Source: Agarophyton chilense | Lineage: Eukaryota; Rhodophyta; Florideophyceae; Gracilariales; Gracilariaceae | Assembly (NCBI GenBank): GCA_030374765.1 | Contig: JARGXX010000007.1 | Span: forward strand, 767,402 to 831,401 | DNA length: 64,000 nt | Direction: 5' to 3' | Shown here: positions 21,229 to 33,039 of the stretch, in pieces | Layout: each line of letters opens with the position of its first letter | Numbering within the stretch: position 1 is the stretch's first letter | Notes under the pieces: generated by a model | Told to the model about the DNA's origin: nothing | What the model saw: the letters and a program-made list of their open reading frames with translations, nothing else | Databases searched by the model: none | Position numbers and translations under genes: made by a program

Positions 21229-21396
21229 GGTGCTAGAAAGAAGAATATAAATGAGTTGGGAAAGGTACGAAGTCCAAATAGAGATCTGCTGATATCCCTA
21301 GTGAGATACTCTCGGGTTTGTTGGAGATTGCGACTTCGAGGATTTGACGACAAGATCAAGGAAATCAGCTGAAGAGCAGTACTACCGACCTGAAAA

Positions 21397-22020
21397 GTGC
21401 AAGTCACGACCATACTGGAATCACCGAACCGAAACGTGGGACAGTTTCTCGACTTTCAATCGCGTGCTCGTGCACGCTATGTGAATGAACTCTATTACAT
21501 TTTCTTTTCAATCTTGCATCGACCCTATTACTTCATCACCGTTCCAGCCGTTCCAAATTGTGAACATATGTCTTCTACTGGCTACCGTTTCTCAAAGCTA
21601 AGTCACTGTGCGTGTACTTTCGGGAAATTCATTAGTCGCCTGACCGCTTTCTGGCACTACCGTGAATCTCTTCGACTGAAGTCCAATTTGAACCACCGAG
21701 CGCCACGAGCGATTCCACCACCACAGAGAGCTAATAGTATCCGCACATCCACCTCTTCTTCTGAAAACAATTTGAGTTCCTCTCGCCCTTCATTAACGCC
21801 TCTGGCCCAGATTGATGAGGACAGTTTGAAGCGTTCGACTACAAAACAATTCGAACAGGGACACATTCGCAACCTCCGAAGATCAATCTCTGATATTCAG
21901 AAGTGCCATTTGGATGACATGCCGCAGCCATACAGTTCAATAGATTCGGCAGTGCCTACCAGAGTTCATCATACTCGTGCTCCATACGTTCGGATTCATA
22001 TAGGTCAGGAAGTGTGCTAG
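21397..22020 (+). pseudogene. Possible N-terminal part of the TNP2 transposase gene
   Basis: A 207-residue open frame ending in the TAG that overlaps the next frame. It has a Cys/His-containing stretch (VPNCEHMSSTGYRF, LSHCACTFGKF), a Ser-rich segment (SSSENNLSSSRPSLTPL) and ends IGQEVC. It lies just upstream of, and one frame away from, the transposase body, so it could be its N-terminus after a frameshift or an upstream exon. No domain is certain. Confidence 0.35.
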
Positions 22021-22022
22021 TC

Positions 22023-25000
22023 ATGGAAGCTCCAGAGTTGGAAAGGTCAGATGACGTCAACGAAACTGAAATCGTTCCTTTACAAAACCAATCAGACGAT
22101 TGGAAGGCCATGAAAAGCTTTCCAGAATACCGGCTCCTTGAGTTTATGGAGAATCATTCCTTCGTCGTGGCTTTTGCTTTGAAACATGGAAGAACTACTG
22201 TTTACATGATGAATGATATGTTGCGTGATCGAGATGCCTCTCTTGCATCTTGGAACGCATTACGTAAGGCCTTAGTTCGTGAGTCATTCTTACAGTTTGA
22301 TCTCCTGCCGTTCTGTTCAAAAGGCAATGAAGCGATGGATACTACTGATCACGGAACCCAAAGTTCCTGTCAACATAAGCGGTGTTTAGTGCATCCAGCA
22401 CCTGTGTCGCAATACTGCTACATTACGATATGGGATCTTCATCACGCCCAAGTAATGAGTAACGTGTGGGGTCCTGTGCTGTTTTGTTACTTCCAGAATG
22501 CGTTGGAAAGAAGCAAAAGACAAGACCCGTCAAAGAAAAACTTCGACGACTTTGTTTCTGGAAAGCATTTCCAAGAGGCAGTGGTAGAGTTTGGTGGTAC
22601 GCAATGTTGGATATCGGATGAGTGATTAGTGCTGTGACTGTAATTGGTGGAAAGGTAGTAAGCGTCAGCCGTATACACGTGTCCACCTGCATTAGTTGTA
22701 CTACTGTGCAAAGTGTCCACGCTGTCGAGATCTTATGTTGAACACATAATACAGGCTGCATGGAATGTTCTGGAAGAACAGACATGCTGTCTTGTGTATT
22801 ACAGAAGGCATGCAGTGCTTTGTTGGAACAGGATCGTGCAAGGAGGCGGATTACACTTAATATGCGCTGGTACATTTATTTTTTGCACACGTCAGTGTAA
22901 TTGTGTGTTGTGCACTGTTGTACCTTGCTGTAGTATGTTGACGTAAATTTGGGTTAGGGTGTAATGCCATGTTTGAATATAATTGGTAGTATTGATTGTC
23001 CCCGGTTTGTAGTCTAGGGTGTACGTGAGCTGGAGGTTAGATGGCTGTGAGAGTTGAGTAGTATATAAGTCGAAGATCGACAACCTCCAAGTAAATTCTA
23101 GCCAGAGCTGGCGACTTTCCCTTTCAACCCTCAACCTTCCCAACTATCGCCAACACGCAAATGGTTAAGCACGACAATTTTCTATCTTTGTCGACTGATG
23201 TAGTACCTGCATTCAAAAACAATGAGTATAGCTATTGGCCTGTCGTACTTTTGATTTTTAATCTGCCACCCTCCGAACATTTCCAGGTTAGTAACATGCT
23301 TCCAGTATCTGTTGTACCTGGTCCAAACGCACCAGATAATCTTGTATCTTTCTTGCTACCACTTTTAATGGAGTTAGAGGACTTGGCGAGAGGCAAAACC
23401 GTGAAAATGTGGGACGGTGTTGAGCGCAAAATCCGTGTCCACCTTCTCTTCGTTCAAGGAGACCTGGCTGCGTTAAACAAATTGACGAACCTCCGTGGAT
23501 ATAATGCTCCCGTACCTTGTAGATTCTGCACGATAAAAGGTACCTTTTATAGCAAACTAAATCATGTCTACTACCCCACTGAAGTTTTCACAAACGACAG
23601 AGGAAAGCGAAGGAAAAAAAGTTGTGGAATCCAAGGTTATTGTCTACTCGTGACCCAGAGAAGTTTCTTACGTCAATGAAAGACTTACAGAATCAGTCTC
23701 AGCACTTGACAAAGCTCGGACTCAATCTCTGATGTAAAGATATCGGGGTTCAATCTGCTTCTATCAGCCCTTTTTGATAGAGCGTATGCCGCTCATCTCT
23801 CCATTGAGGAGTTTCCCAATTGCCACTATGCATCTTTTGTTTGAGAACATTGCCCCAGACGTGATATCCATTTGGCTCGTTGAGAAGACAAAGGAAGGCT
23901 CTCTGATGTTCGCCATGCAAGACAAAAACAATCTTAAAACACTGAATGAGAGGTTGCTCAACGCAGGGCCTCGTTTTGATGATCGAATCAGATACCCAAG
24001 AGGTCTGGAAGACCGCAAGAGGTGGAAAGAAACAGAATGGAAGGCATATGTAATTCAACTGAGCCTCGTAGTCCTTGACGGCATTTTTCCTTCGAATATT
24101 TTGACGGGATGGAAGCTTTTCGTGAATTTCTGCCAGATTCTTTCCCAGTGGATTTTGTCCGAAAAGGACGTAGCTACCGTAGGGTCGCTTGCTCGCCGGT
24201 TTTCCCACCACTTTGTCCAATCTTACTTTTAGTACAAACCAGAAAGATAACACCTCTGCAGATATGTATATCATCTTCTCCTGCCCCTTGAGGAATCTGT
24301 CAGATCTTGTGGACCTCTTGCACTAGTGTCTCAATGAAGTATCAAGAACTTTGTCGGCTGTATAAATAGGATCTTTAACTCTACGTACAGGTTTGCTGCG
24401 TCTGTCGTCGAGAACGTGAAGCTGAAGGAGGCAGAGAAATTTACTGTCATATATATGGCCTTGCACTTCATTTCCTTGAAGCTAATGTACGTCAAAGACA
24501 GAGTCTTATGCGAAGAAGTTCAGCTCCCGAAGTCGATGGATTTACACTCTGTCACTCTCAGAAGTATTTTAAGTATTCTTCCCTTTCAAAATCTATCAAT
24601 CATAGCATCCAAAGCCTGTTTCTGAGCTACTATGGAAGAATTGGAAAAGTTCTGGGGGGCCCCGTAGCATCCAGAGCCACAATTCTTTGGAATTCGAGAG
24701 ATATGACGGTGTTAAAGCATGGGCACGACTTCTTGATGAAAAAGCTAATGACCGGTACGTCACCAGGTACAGCTGCAGTCTTATGCGTCAGTTGCATGAG
24801 AACATTAGATCCGCTTGCTTTTGTGCCGCATACTTTCAGAGATCCAAGGAAAACGAGGTCTTTGTGTACTACGGGAAAATTTTCCTCTTTTTTGAGCATG
24901 TGTTTTTAGGGGAGAACAATCTACTTTGCCTGATTCAATGGGCAACAAAGAACTTGAAAAAGGGCGAGCAAGGACAGATATTTGCAACAGGTTATCAAAG

Positions 25001-25208
25001 CGAAGGACAAGTGTTCCGTGTACTTTCGATAGAGCGAGTATCTGTTTTGTCCAATCAGATATCGGTCATGGAACAGATCGTGCAGAAAATGAAGAAAAAG
25101 AAGAAACGAACCAACTTTGATGATGCACTACAGAATTCTTATTACATTACGAAACCAACAACACAAAGTTCTCTGTCAAATATTTATGTTCTCCAAGGAC
25201 TTGGTTAG
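22023..25208 (+). pseudogene. TNP2-type (CACTA/Plavaka-like) transposase, broken
   Basis: Part one is 22023-22604. After removal of the solo LTR it joins in frame with 23161 (MVKHDNFLSLSTDVVPAFKN), then YSYWPVVLLIFNLPPSEHFQ, NMLPVSVVPGPNAPDN, and HLLFVQGDLAALNKL. VPCRFCTIKG follows, the zinc motif of Transposase_21/TNP2. Further blocks lie in other frames: FPIATMHLLFENIAPDVISIWL (about 23810-23880), YKPER and RSCGPLALVS (24235-24330), and a C-terminal part at 24687-25208. Frameshifts and stops (for example near 23650 and at 24230) separate them. The intact enzyme would cut and paste the element in the nucleus. Terminal inverted repeats were not identified. Confidence 0.8.
22605..23155 (+). 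repeat. Solo LTR of Copia-I in the transposase gene, TSD CGCAA
   Basis: 551 bp, TGTTGGATATC...CGCCAACA, flanked by CGCAA at 22600-22604 and 23156-23160. It is shorter and more divergent than the 687-bp LTRs, so older. TATATAAG lies at about 23061. Confidence 0.92.
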
Positions 25209-25661
25209 ACCTATGATATCTACAGCTTTCGCGGGATGCACTTTCTTTTGAAGCCTGGAAATTATTTAGAATTCCTTTCCAAAACTTTCTCGCGCTTCAA
25301 TGGAAACATGAACGAAGAATTTGAGCTTCTACGATTTCCTACACGGGCGCGTACGCAACGAGCTGTTCTATCATCGTACTTCTCCCAGAATGCTGCTCTA
25401 CCTTCTCTGTGGAGGCGCAGAAAATCGTGCTGCTGCACCCCCATATTCTTGGACTGCCCCTGGATCGATTCTTGGATGAGCTTTCAAGTATCAAGGTATA
25501 TTTTCCTACATCACGATCTATTTAATAAGAGCTAACTTTCTTCTTGTGGAGCTTAACATCTGTGCTATAATGGTCTTGTACAGTTGGAACTCCGAACTCA
25601 ATTTGATTTGGAATCCACAACTATCACGAATTCACGATCTCGTTGCAACGCCGAAGCGTTG
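25209..25661 (+). other. No recognised gene
   Basis: A 99-codon ORF at 25236-25535 (MHFLLKPGNYLEFLS) has no recognisable domain; an alternative frame reads LHPHILGLPLDRFLDELSS at about 25432. Could be the end of the DNA transposon or its flank. Confidence 0.3.
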
Positions 25662-25666
25662 AGCAC

Positions 25667-26109
25667 TGTGAAGGAGCGATAACAACGGCTGGGCCCAGGA
25701 AGCTGCCGGGCCCCAAAGCTTGCAGGTGACACGTGTACGGGTGGACCTCAGGCGGACTCATGTAGATTACTAATTTAATGTAATTAGTGTAATAGATTAA
25801 CAATACAGTGCCAGGGAGATATCAGCGCCTCTCCAGTACTATTTACGTGGCTCGAGTGACGATTCTCCCTTAGAGTACGGTAGGAACCGTTAGGATACTA
25901 AATAACCCCTTTGGGTATATTAGTTTCACCCTTAGGTCTTCAATCCATCGTTTCCTTTGTTCCAACCTGTAAGACTACGCAGTAAACGTCAGCCAATTGC
26001 ACCAAGTACTCTGGGAGTGCCGCCATCAAGGATTCGAACCTTAGGACCCGCTCTACCACGCTATCACCGGTCAAGACCCGTGTGCTGACCCAAGAGCCAT
26101 TGCCTTTCA
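25667..26109 (+). repeat. 5' LTR of Gypsy G-2
   Basis: 443 bp, TGTGAAGG...CATTGCCTTTCA. Contains the inverted repeat ACTAATT/AATTAGT at about 25780-25800 and, near the 3' end, an antisense tRNA-like segment with GGTTCGAATCC. Confidence 0.95.
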
Positions 26110-26112
26110 TTT

Positions 26113-26124
26113 TGGTCTCCCGAC
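26113..26124 (+). promoter_or_regulatory. Primer-binding site of G-2
   Basis: TGGTCTCCCGAC three bases after the LTR, complementary to a tRNA 3' end of form ...CGGGAGACCA. The first ten bases fit yeast-type tRNA-Tyr; which host tRNA is used is inference. Confidence 0.6.
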
Positions 26125-26143
26125 TTAGAAACTTTTGGGATAA

Positions 26144-28287
26144 TTGTACAGACCAATGGAACGAAGAATTATCCGGATTCTAACCTTTGGTTTCATTCCC
26201 CGACGGACCAGAAGTACAGAAGCAATCGACATTATGGATGCGGGAAACACACCCAACCGACCGGACCATAGGACTCCTACGGCAGGGCGAAGTACGACTA
26301 CAACGCCGGCGATGTCGCCTGACCCTAAGGTTGATACCGCTAGCGACTGCAGGAGCACGAGGAGCCAGCCGCAAGAAGTACTGACCCCCCTGGATAACCC
26401 TGAAAGGATTCGCCGAGAACCCACGGTGGCAGCGTGTTTACGAGAACTTCTCACCAGGGCCATTTCTAGGCCGGGAAAACCTCAAGAAGAAACCCCCCAG
26501 ACCAAAGAAATTCGAGAAAACCTGCCCGCAGGTCTTGCCGATCTTCTCTGGCCCCGTCTCCGAGAGCTCTGCTCAACCCACGTGGATTCCATTATGGACG
26601 TGCGACTCGCTACGGCGATCGCTGACCATACAGACTACCTCATCGTGCGAATAGTCCTTAAGGTATTGGAGTCTGTCTTACTCATAGACTCCTTCCTACA
26701 GGACGTTCAAGGAGCACTAACCCGCCAGGCAGGCAATTTGGTCCCTATGACCACCCCACCACAAATTAACCATCTGATCTCCATACAGCAACCCCCTACC
26801 GAACCCCAAAAGCGGCGGCCTTATCCGCCTCTCGCCGGGAATACCACCAGGAAAACTCAATGGTCGGACAATCTAGGAGCAGAAGAGAAACTACGCGTCT
26901 AGATGAAAGACAGGTTGTTCATCAAGAGAATTCAAGGGAGGGACAAGCGAGGAGCAGAAGAGAAGCTCCGCGTCTAGAAGAGAGACCGCTGGCCCCACCC
27001 GACGGATTATATGAGGTACAGCGACCTCGGGGCTTCATCGGATCTGATAGAGAGATCGATCCTTTGGGTCCGTATTCCGCTGGAAAGAAAAGAAGCAACC
27101 GCAGGAGAAAGAAGAAAAGAAGTATCAAAAGAAGAGGTCATTCAGACACGAGTGATTCCGAATCAGCCTCAACCGAAACGACCGACTCAGAAGTCGATGA
27201 GGCTGCCGTTTGAGGCCTCAGACCACTGACAACAACCAACAAACTTTTCTTTAAGATTTTAGACTACCGGAATTACTGGTTGGCCGACAGGTCAGCGAAA
27301 TATTCGGGTTCGGTGGCTCGCAGGGTCGCCAAATGGGCCAAACGGTTGCACCTAACCATTTCGGACAAGTTCTTGGGTTCTGATCCCATTGATGTCCTTA
27401 GGTTTCTCGGTTTGTTCCGTACGGCCTGCGATCAGAACGGTGTCCACGAGAGCTCCACTCTGTACCTTTTCCAATTCTTCCTTGCAGGACAGGCGCATGA
27501 CCGAGTGGTTTCGAAGATATCTGGCACAACTGACTTCGTGGATGCTCAAGACCGTGAGCTCCTCAGGTCATACCCTTAGGTTGTTCATTACCTCTTGGAA
27601 ACTCACGCCACGGATAATCTTATAATGGATGCCCACCAGGAAGTAATATCCTTTAGGCAGAGCTCCAACATGCCCGAATCGGCTTTCGCAGACGACCTAT
27701 GGAAGAGGGCTTACCGATGTGGAAACCTGTTCTCCGAAGAACGGCTTAAACTTCACTTCATCACGGGATTGCTCCCTGCCATTCGGACACATGTGCACAA
27801 TAACCACACGGAAAACCCGCAATACTCCTTCCGAAGGTTCGTTACCTAGGCCGAGGGTTATGGAAAAACCTACAGGACGTCCAGGCGCAACGCTGATAGA
27901 ACCAGAACACACGCAACTCCATTGCGTAAACCCAACCAAGCCCATTTGGTTAGAACCACGGAGTCGGACATGGATGTTTCACTCCATTACGCCAATTCGG
28001 GAGACGTTCTTGCGGTCAATTTCAGTGCTCCTCCGTCCGGGTCCCCATCGTATACCTCCCAGGGAACTACAGCGACCACTAGACCACCCACACCTAAGTA
28101 CCCTCCCTTTCCGACCCGCAAGGACGTTTCTGTTTGCTCCCCAAGGGTCTGCTTCCTCTGCCTTTCACTGAGTCAACCTTGTGACTGTACGAGGCATCCG
28201 CCTGAGGACGCACGAAAAACCCTACTAGCCCGAAGGGAAGAGAAATACTGGGTGCGGAGATCCGAAGGAATGTATAACAGGGCATAG
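26144..28287 (+). pseudogene. Gypsy Gag of G-2
   Basis: Opens with MYRPMERRIIRILTFG and a Thr/Pro/Arg-rich leader, then changes frame near 26880 at an Arg-rich repeat (two related RSRRE...RL.ER units about 75 bp apart) and an SR/KR-rich segment (KRSNRRRKKKRSIKRRG). The retrotransposon Gag capsid domain lies at about 27290-27850 (FLGLFRTACDQNGV, AHDRVVSKI, SFADDLWKRAY-like region, LHFITGLLPAIRTHV). A Cys-containing stretch VCFLCLSLSQPCDC near 28147 may be a decayed knuckle. In-frame stops lie at about 27211, 27577, 27847 and 28285. Gag would build the particle. Confidence 0.8.
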
Positions 28288-28496
28288 CAACGAACCGCAG
28301 GGACCCCTGGAAGCTCACGCTATGCCACGCCTCCAGACACTCCGATCGAAGCCCCACAGGTCCACGCTACTGTAAATCCTACGGACGACCCCTTGGAAGA
28401 ACCCTATCCTTAGGAAGAAACGGAAAACCCATCGGAAAGCTCCTAGAGGGACGACTCGAGGCAAATCCGTCCTCTTTAATCCCCTGTCTCAACCAA

Positions 28497-29177
28497 TTGG
28501 ACGGTCATGAGCCAAAGAGCTCCTCACCTCCCAATACCAACCACCCAGAATGGACCACTCAGGTTGAACCGAAATTAGAACACAATAACGACCAGGTCTG
28601 TATCCTCAGGAATGAGAATTACAAAGTTCTAGTTACCGTGGGACTTCGTTCCAACAACTTTCGAGTGATTACAGCTATATTGGACACAGGCGCTGGTCCC
28701 AACTTGGTCCATCCTAAGCTGCTCCCACTGGGTCGGCAATATTTCATTCATGCAAAGAAGACCCCAAGGATTACCGATACGTCTCGTAGACCAATGGAAA
28801 TTAAAGGGATAGTACCACTTTACCTCCAGGCAGGACAGTTAAAAGTCGGCACGTGGTTTCTTGTATTTCCTAACTTGGGCGCCGAGACAGTCCTAGGGAC
28901 CTCCTTTATCGACCGATACATTGAGGCCACTTATCCAGGCCTTGGGAAGGTCGCGTTTCACCGCGCACCTTCCATCTCCATAACTGGTTTAACCCCAGAG
29001 CCAGAAGCTAAGCGCAAACGAGCGGTTGTCTTCGAAAACACGAAGTCCAATATGGTTCGCCTTTCAAAAGCCATGACGATGACGCCGATGACACAAACCG
29101 CTGTATCGGTACATTCCCAGTCCTCAGGTATCGTAATGATTCAGAACAACCCGAAAATGGCTTACCCTGATGGCTAA
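28497..29177 (+). pseudogene. Gypsy aspartic protease of G-2
   Basis: A retropepsin-like domain: VTVGLRSNNFRVITAILDTGAGPNLVHPKLLP has the active-site DTGA, and AETVLGTSFIDRYIEA is the second conserved block (a variant of the ILG turn). It is followed by about 60 residues leading into the RT connection in another frame (from 29170). The domain itself is uninterrupted over about 225 residues. Confidence 0.85.
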
Positions 29178-30231
29178 TAGAGTAATGGACATCCAACTCC
29201 ACAGGTCCTTTTTGGTCACAATCAGGAACTTCCGAGATAAACCCGTGCGGTTACCGAAAGGTACAGTGATTGGTATCACTCTACCCGCGCCCGTGGCCAT
29301 TATGGAGGCCCGAATGGAAAATCATGCGACGCCAACTCCCGACGAGGACGTCGACTCTTGGGAGGGGACGGTCGCCATCGGCGAAGAATTCGAATACTAT
29401 AGGCCCCAAGTTCTTGATCTCCTCAGGGAATACCAAGCCATGTGGTCAGGTAGATTGGGCACAATCAGAGCTACTAAACACCGCATTGACCTTCAGGATG
29501 ATGCTAGACCATAGTTCCAGCACCCATATAGTACCGGCCTTAAGGGTAGGGAAATTGTCGCCGACCAGATAGACAAGATGCTCAAACCGCAAGTCAAAGA
29601 GCCGGCGCCTCCAAACCAATCCAAATGGGAAAGCCCCCTTGTCCTTGTGGCGAAGAAAGATGGCTCTGTCAGGTTCTGTGTCGACTACAGGAAGCTGGAC
29701 GCAGTAACCAAGAGGGACTCATACCCGATACCCTGCATGGACGACTGTCTGGATTCCTTAGGCGAAGCTGTCGTATTTACCACGCTGGACGCTAACTCGG
29801 GATACTTGCAAAATCTCTTCGGCCGAAGACGCGAGAGCGCTGACAACCTCCACCACCCATGAAGGTCTGTTCAGAGTTACTCGCATGCCCTTTGGTTTGA
29901 AGAATGCGACATCCACGTTCCAACGGGTAGTGGACATTATACTGTCCAGAGTCAAATGGAAGTTCGCCCTGGTCTATTTGGATGGCGTTATTATCTTCTC
30001 ACGGACCGTAAAGGAAAACTTTCACCACGTGAAGAAGGTGCTAACAATCCTACAGGACTCTGGAGTAACACTGAAACTCCGCAAATGCGCTTTATTCCAG
30101 GCCTCAGTGGACTATCTCGGTCACGTCGTCCTCCCAGGAGAGCTAAAGGTGGCCACACGGACAACGAATGCGATTCGTCAGGCTAAGCCTCCTAGGACCC
30201 ACACGGAACTACGATCCTTCGTGGGCTTATG
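29170..30231 (+). pseudogene. Gypsy reverse transcriptase of G-2, YLDG active site
   Basis: The linker runs 29170-29514. RT proper begins SKWESPLVLVAKKDGSVRFCVDYRKLDAVTKRD (29618 on) with TTLDANSGY, then after a frameshift near 29850 continues MPFGLKNATSTFQRVVD. The catalytic loop reads LVYLDGVIIFS: the second Asp of YxDD is Gly, codon GGC at 29984-29986. The domain ends YLGHVV and RSFVGL. Loss of that metal-binding Asp abolishes polymerase activity in known RTs. Confidence 0.9.
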
Positions 30232-30886
30232 AAAGGTTTCCCGACGGTTCGTCCAAGGGTTTGCCGAGATCTTGGCCCCTCTCAATGCGATGATTAAGAA
30301 GGGAACACCTTCGGAGTTCGAAGCCCTTCCGGACGACCAGTACGAAGTATTTCAGACCCTAAAGGACAAATTGCTGAACCCACCCATATTGGCCCTACCA
30401 AAGCCCAATAGGCCTTTCGTCTTGGACACAGATGCCTCCGATGCCCAAGTGGGTTGGGCACTGCAACAGGAACAGGAGTCACCGAAGGACTATCGACCTA
30501 TTGGATACTGGAGCAGAACGCTCACCGGAGTGGAGCGAAACTACAGTACGACCGAAAAGGAATGTCTAGCCATCGTATGGTCTGTATTGACACTCTGTCC
30601 GTACCTCAAGGGAACCAAGTTTACCATTACGACAGACCATGATTCACTCAGCTGGCTACTCAATATGAGCGATGCATCGAGTCGCCTCGCTAGGTGGCGC
30701 CTCAGACAGTCAGAATATGACTACGAGATAACCTATAGGCCAGGCATCAAGCACCAGGCAGCAGGGGCCCTGTCGCGAATCTTTACCGACGGATCTGATG
30801 ACACCCCATTCGACGACCTAATTCCCACCCTCTTTACAGATGATGGACCTCAGGACTATACGGAAACAGATGACCTTATGGGTTAG
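30232..30886 (+). pseudogene. Gypsy RNase H of G-2
   Basis: RNase HI-like domain following RT: FVLDTDASDAQVGWALQQE, IGYWSRTLTGVERNYSTTEKECLAIVWS, FTITTDHDSLSWLLN, RLARWRLRQSEYDYEITYRPG and GALSRI. The catalytic D-E-D pattern is visible. Separated from RT by a TGA near 30230 and followed by a TAG at 30884-30886. Confidence 0.88.
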
Positions 30887-32316
30887 GTGCATCGGAGGAT
30901 CCTGAGGTAAAGGAGAATGAAGTATACCTATTTGACTGGGAGACAGTACCGCCCAATTCGGCACGATCTCAGGTTAATGCGATAACCCGGGAGGAAAAAG
31001 AGCTCCTCCTTATAAATATTGAGGAACGCCTACAGGCGCAGGTCGAAAACAAATACTGCAAGGAAACAGCCCACTTGGTAGGAACCCCAGGATGCCTGTT
31101 TGACTATGCCCGATTTGGACTACTATGTCGCCGCTCACCTCTGGATGGCGCGCTCCAACGGGTAATACCAACTTCTCTAAGGGCGTGATTCCTATACATC
31201 GCCCATTTCCCTAGCTTGGCTGGTCCTCCTGGAGGCCGACGAATGTACCAGACCCTAAGGATGTTCTTCTACTGGCCACTGATGGCACAGGACCTATGGA
31301 AAACCGCACGGAACTGTGCATCGTGTGCACAGATCCGAGGGTCTCGCGCCAACCATCAGGCGAAACTGAAGCTCTTCTCGGCCGCAGGTCCAATGGAAAT
31401 TGTTGCAATGGATATACTTGGGCCTTTGCCTAAGCCGTCCCGTGGGAACCGGTTTGTTTTGGTTGTAACCGATAGGTTAACCAAACTTACCCAAGTCCTA
31501 CCCCTAGGAAAGACGACGGCCACGGATGTCGCCACGGCCTTCTTGTCCAACTGGCTATATCCATATGGCATGCCACTGTACCTCCTTACGGATAACGGCA
31601 GCCAGTTTGTATCCAATTTCTTCTCGCATCTCTGTGCTACCTTAGGTATCAGACATGTGACCACCACGGTGTACCACCCGCAAACCAATGGCCAAGCCGA
31701 ACGCTTGAACCGAACCCTTCTGCTCCTATTGGTCCACTACTTTTCGAAGCACCAATTGGACTGGGACGAATACGTTGAGCCACTGGTTTATGCCTACAAC
31801 ACGCAGGTGCACGATTCCACAGGTACAACGCCTTTTGACTTAACGCTAACGACAGCGCCGCCACCGATAGCTGTTGAGCTTTAGGAGTCTAGCATACCCC
31901 ATGACATAACCGAAGGGATGACTCCTACCCAGGCGAAGTGCTACTCGCGCCGACGCATTGACCGTATTATCCAATCGATCAGAACTGTACTAACCAAAGC
32001 CCAACGGCGCTACAAGTCCAATTTCGACAAAGCCGTTTGGAACACACCGACCTTTGGGAAAGGAGATCTGGTTTACCTGGAAAGGCCACCGAAGGACAGT
32101 GAAGAACTCGAGGACACTACGCGGAAGCTCTTACCCAGCTCTACGGGACCATACAAAGTCCTTAAGGCCAATGAACACACCATCAATTTACTCATAGACG
32201 GCCTACAGGACACTGTGTCTATTGACCGCGTGACACGAGCTCCCAGTTCCTCCGGACCACGAACGTCCCGGCTCCCTTGCCCAACGGAAGTACCACGACC
32301 TCAGGTCGACACTTAA
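30887..32316 (+). pseudogene. Gypsy integrase of G-2
   Basis: A spacer with a stop near 31187, then a zinc finger region (IAHFPSLAGPPG, NCASCAQI), then the core with an intact triad: VAMDILGPLP, LLTDNGSQFVS and TNGQAERLNRT. After a TAG at about 31882 the same frame resumes with a C-terminal GPY/F module (SSTGPYKVLKANEHTINLLIDG). The triad is intact, unlike the RT site. Confidence 0.88.
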
Positions 32317-32856
32317 ATCTCCACACCCCCTAAGGCAGATTCCGAGGACTCGACTAGCCCCACGGACCCGATGGTCAATGCCAACTACTATGACCCATCG
32401 CTCCCAACCGACTTCGATGGATTCGCCCCTCTGGACCACACTCTCCTTCCGGAGGACGAACACCGACCGGAATATCTGATCGAGCGCATCATCTCCGGCG
32501 GTATGCAAGAAGATGGAACTTTGCGCAATCGCGTCCGTTGTTTCGGCTACACACCTGAGGAAGATACTTGGCAAGAGCCACAAACCATTCCAGCTCATTT
32601 TATCGCCCGCTACTGGCGCAGAATCAGCCACTTGGAGCGCGGCCTTCAAGAAGGGGCAACCAATTGGCGCAGAATCAGCCACTCGGAGCGCGGCTTTCAG
32701 GAGGGAGCAACCATTGGTCCGAATAATCCAACCGTTGGCCCGAATAATATCCAAACGCCTCCCAAACCGCCTCCCGACACCACAGTTCGCCGGAGCACGA
32801 CTGTTTGTCGTAGCTCCCGCATCAGGGAACAAATTCAGTTCTTTGGAGACACCTGA
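32317..32856 (+). pseudogene. Integrase chromodomain of G-2 with 17-residue tandem duplication
   Basis: Same frame as integrase after an intervening stop near 32314. A chromodomain (PEYLIERIISGG, RNRVRCFGYTPEEDTWQEPQTI) is followed by a duplicated segment: WRRISHLERGLQEGATN then WRRISHSERGFQEGATI, a 51-bp tandem repeat starting at 32614 and 32665. Compared with G-1, the core reads RCFGY where G-1 has RWFGY, losing one aromatic-cage-type Trp. Ends FFGDT, TGA. Confidence 0.88.
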
Positions 32857-33039
32857 GAAAGACACGGGTCGCTCTCAATAAGGGACACCGTCCCGGGGCA
32901 CGCACGTTTGAGATACAAAAAGACCTTGGGAAAGCATAAACACTACTTTATTTAACTTATTCGAGTAAGTAGATTCCAAACAGCCCACGGTATGACCTCA
33001 AGGTTCATGGAAGCACTCCGAACACCAACCGGACTCACT

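Noticed and set aside
26025-26085. A functional tRNA gene in the Gypsy LTR
   Set aside because: The anticodon arm and a matching acceptor stem are absent; kept only as a tRNA-like observation.
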